From: Eulemur rufifrons
Taxonomy: Eukaryota > Chordata > Mammalia > Primates > Lemuridae
Direction: 5' to 3'
DNA: 64,000 bases
Assembly: GCF_041146395.1 (NCBI RefSeq)
Contig: NC_090999.1
Span: 72,607,001-72,671,000, forward strand
The notes under the pieces: generated by a model
The model's database searches: none
What the model saw: only the letters and a program-made list of their open reading frames with translations
Told to the model about the DNA's origin: nothing
Program-made: the position numbers and the translations under genes
Shown: in pieces, positions 61,263 through 64,000 of the stretch
How positions within the stretch are numbered: position 1 is the first letter of the stretch
Layout of the letters: each line of letters begins with the position of its first letter

Positions 61263-63620
61263 CAGACATATCTCGGAGATATTGCAGGTTTGGTTTCAAA
61301 CCACTACAATGAAGTGAATACCATAATAAAATCTGTCACATGAAATTTTTCATTTCTCAGTGCATATAAAAGGTATATTTATACTATATTGCAATTTAAT
61401 TAAGTGTATGATAGCATTGTGTCTAAAATAACAATGCACATACCTTAATTAAACAATATTTTATTGCCAAAAATGCTAACACTCATCTGAGCCTTCAGCA
61501 GTTTGTAATCTTTTTGCTGGTGTGGTGGGTCTTGCCTCTATGTTGATGACTGCTGACTGATTAGGGTGGTGGTTGCTGACGATTTGGATGGCTGTCGCAA
61601 TTTCTTAAAGTAAGATAGCAATAAAGTTTGCTTCATTGATGAAATCTTCCATTCACAAAAAATTTTTCTGTAGCCTGCAATGCTGTTTGAGAGCATTTTA
61701 CCGACCATAGAACTTCTTTCAAAATTGGAGTCAATGCTCTCAAAACCTACCACTGCTTTACTAAATAAGTTCATGTAATACTCTAAACCCTTTGTTGTCA
61801 TTTCAAAAATTTTCACATCTTCACCAACAGTAGATTCCATCTCAAGAAATCACTTTCTTGATCATCCATAAGAAGCAACTCCTCATCTATTCACGTTTTC
61901 TCAATTCAGTTGCATATTCAAACTCTATTCTGACTTTAGTTCTCTTGTTATTTCCACCACATCTACAGCAAGTTCCTCCACTGAAGTCTTAAATCCTTAA
62001 AAGTCATCCATACGGGTTGGAATCTTCCAAACTCCTGATAATGTTGATATTTTGACTTCCCTTCATAAATCACAAATGTTCTTAATATTAATAGTATCCA
62101 GAATGACAAATTCTTTCCAGAAAGTTTTCAATTTACTTTTCCCAGATCCATCAAAGGAATCACTATTTATGGCTACTATAGTCTTATGAAATATATTTCT
62201 TACATAATAAGACTTGAAAGTCAAAATTATTCCTTGACCCATGGCCTTTAGAATGAATGCTGTGTTAGCAGGTGTGAAAACAACATTAATCTCCTTATAC
62301 ATCTCCATCAACTCTTGGGTGACTAGGTGTCAACAGCAGTGATATTTTGAAAAGAATCTTTCTCTCTAAGTAGTAGATCTCAACAGTGGACTTAAAATAT
62401 TCAGTAAACCATACTGTAGATAGATGTGCTGTCACCCAGGCTTTGTTCTATTTTTAGAGCACAGGCAGTATTGATTTGGCATAATTTTTAAGGGCTCTAG
62501 GATTTTTGTAATGGTAAATGAGCATTGGCTTCAACTTACACTCACCAGCTGCATTAGCCCCTAACAAGACAATCAGCCTGTTCTTTGAAGCTTTAAAGCC
62601 AGGCATTGACTTCCTCTCTCGACCCATGAAAGTCCTAGATGGCATCTTCTTCCAATATAAGGCTATCTTATCTCCATTGAAAATTTGTTCTTCAATGTAG
62701 CCACCTTCATCAATTATCTTAGCCGGAGCTTCTGGATAACTTGCTGCAGCTTCCACATCAGCACTTGCTGCTTCACCTTGCACTTTTGTTATGGAGATGG
62801 CTTCTTTCCTTAAGCCTCATGAATTAACCTCTGCTACTTTCCAACTTTTCTTCTGCAGTTTCCCCACCTGTCTCAGCCTTCTTAGAACTGAAGTGAACTA
62901 GGGCCTTGCCCTGGATTAGGCTTTGGGTTAAGGCAATGTTACGGCTGTTTTGAACTGCTATTCAGACCACTGAAACTTCCTCTCAGCAACAAAACTGTTT
63001 CTCTTTTTTATCATTCTTCTGTTCACTAGAGTGGCACTTTGAATTTCCTTCAAGAACTTTCCCTTTGTATTCATAATTTGGCTAAGGGGTGCAAGAGTTC
63101 TTGCTGTTACCTATCTTGGCTTTCAACATACCTTCTTTTCTAAGCTTAATCGTTTCTAGTTTTTGAGTTAATGTTAGAGATGCGCAACTCTTTCACTTGA
63201 ATGCTTACAGGACACTGAAGGCTATTAATTAGTCTAATTTTAATATTATTATCTCAGAGATTAGGGAGGCCCAGGAAGAGGGAGAGGGATGGGGGAACAG
63301 CTTGCGGATCAAGCAGTCAGAACACACACATTTATTAAGTTTGTGGTCTTGTATGGATGTGGTGTGTGGTGCCCCAAAACAGTTACAATAGTAACATCAA
63401 ATGTAACTGATCACTATATCACATATAATAACAATGAAAAAGGTATGAAATATTGTGAGAATTACCAAAGTGTGACACAGAGACATGAAGTGAACACATG
63501 GTGTTGAAAAAATTGTGCTGATAGACTTGCTTCACACAGGAAGTAAAACCTTCAGTTTGTAAAAAACACAATATCTGGGAAGCATACTCAAGCAAAGGGC
63601 AATAAAATGAAATATGTCTG
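61263..63620 (-). mobile_element. Tigger1 DNA transposon, near full length, minus strand
   Basis: A 2358-bp element. The plus strand opens with CAGACATATCTCGGAGATAT and closes with 'gcaataaaatgaaatatgtctg', the inverted ends of Tigger1. TA precedes the left end (61261-61262); the right flank is CA, a probable one-base change. Length is close to the roughly 2.4-kb consensus, with only small deletions. The transposase is encoded leftwards. Confidence 0.93.
61480..63200 (-). pseudogene. Tigger1 transposase pseudogene (pogo/jerky type)
   Basis: Degraded transposase on the minus strand. The best piece (62454-62783) reads the start of the DDE domain: after I-F-N-G-D, where the usual N-V-D-E-T has become N-G-D-K-I so the first Asp survives, come W-K-K-M-P-S-R-T-F, then P-G-F-K-A-S-K-N-R and [10 protein letters not shown]. 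Near 62300-62340 the segment that should hold D-N-A-P-G-H-P appears shortened, so the second catalytic Asp seems lost. Further pieces lie at 62063-62311 and 61538-61840 (C-terminal). The N-terminal DNA-binding part, about 62800-63200, is full of breaks. Inactive. Confidence 0.85.
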
Positions 63621-64000
63621 CATTCTTCTATTTTTTTAACATACATCATAAATAGCAGTAAATTTGAATATTAAGCTGAACAAGAGATTTCATCTGCTCG
63701 TGGATCTCCTGGTAATGGCTGATCTAAAGGTAGTGGTGGCTTGGGTGATACAATGTGAAAGCAACAACGAGAAGTCATGAGCTTCCAAAGGAATATTATT
63801 CAATGCTGTCTTCTCTCTCAAAATGCTTCCTGGATTTTGACCCACACACTTGAAGTGGCAACTGTAATCTAAAAGCAATAAAAGATCAAACTTTTACTGA
63901 ACTATAGGAAAAGGTACCACATCTTCTACTTGTTGCTTACCAACACCACCACTGAGATCTCCTCTATCGAGTTCATTTCCATTGAACCTTTATTATGCTT
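63621..64000. other. Unassigned non-coding DNA
   Basis: Nothing recognised up to the window edge. Confidence 0.5.

Overview
This window is nuclear DNA from a primate, most probably a strepsirrhine (lemur, loris or galago group). Two dimeric Alu elements (8280-8612 and 41369-41716) carry the A-rich insertion between arms and the right-arm form that I associate with strepsirrhine Alus. A 5'-truncated L1 tail at 20401-20670 looks like a lemur/galago-lineage L1 3'UTR. MIR, L2, MaLR LTRs, Tigger and hAT-Charlie elements are the usual eutherian background. The species is not determined.

I find no host protein-coding gene, no convincing exon and no RNA gene. The window is AT-rich, shows no evident CpG island, and its open frames are short. 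The only frames with recognisable protein similarity are broken transposase or reverse-transcriptase relics. It is therefore either intergenic (a gene-poor stretch) or the interior of a very long intron; the sequence alone does not separate these.

Layout. 1-9 kb: unassigned DNA with a Tigger-type short element, an MIR, an L1 tail, an MST-type LTR and an Alu. 9.1-15.0 kb: a long, old, minus-strand L1 interrupted by a MER2 element and an LTR. 15-24 kb: small MIR/L1/MLT1 pieces, including a lineage-specific L1 tail inserted inside an MIR. 24.8-27.2 kb: a complete-ended hAT (Charlie-type) transposon with a decayed transposase pseudogene that still has its three catalytic acidic codons. 27-37 kb: mostly unassigned, with a FLAM monomer and an LTR-like unit. 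37.7-38.8 kb: a longer Tigger-type copy. 38.9-56.5 kb: Alu, MIR, L2, an L1M 3' part and a MITE nested in an MIR. 56.5-59.8 kb: a younger L1 nested inside the tail of an older L1. 61.3-63.6 kb: a near-full-length Tigger1 in reverse.

The elements do not form a pathway. What can be read is a layered history: ancient MIR/L2, then L1M, Tigger, MER2, hAT and MaLR insertions, then Alu and L1 insertions of the primate and strepsirrhine lineages. Family names are from memory of consensus sequences and were not checked by a database search; element edges without terminal repeats or target-site duplications are approximate to tens of bases.
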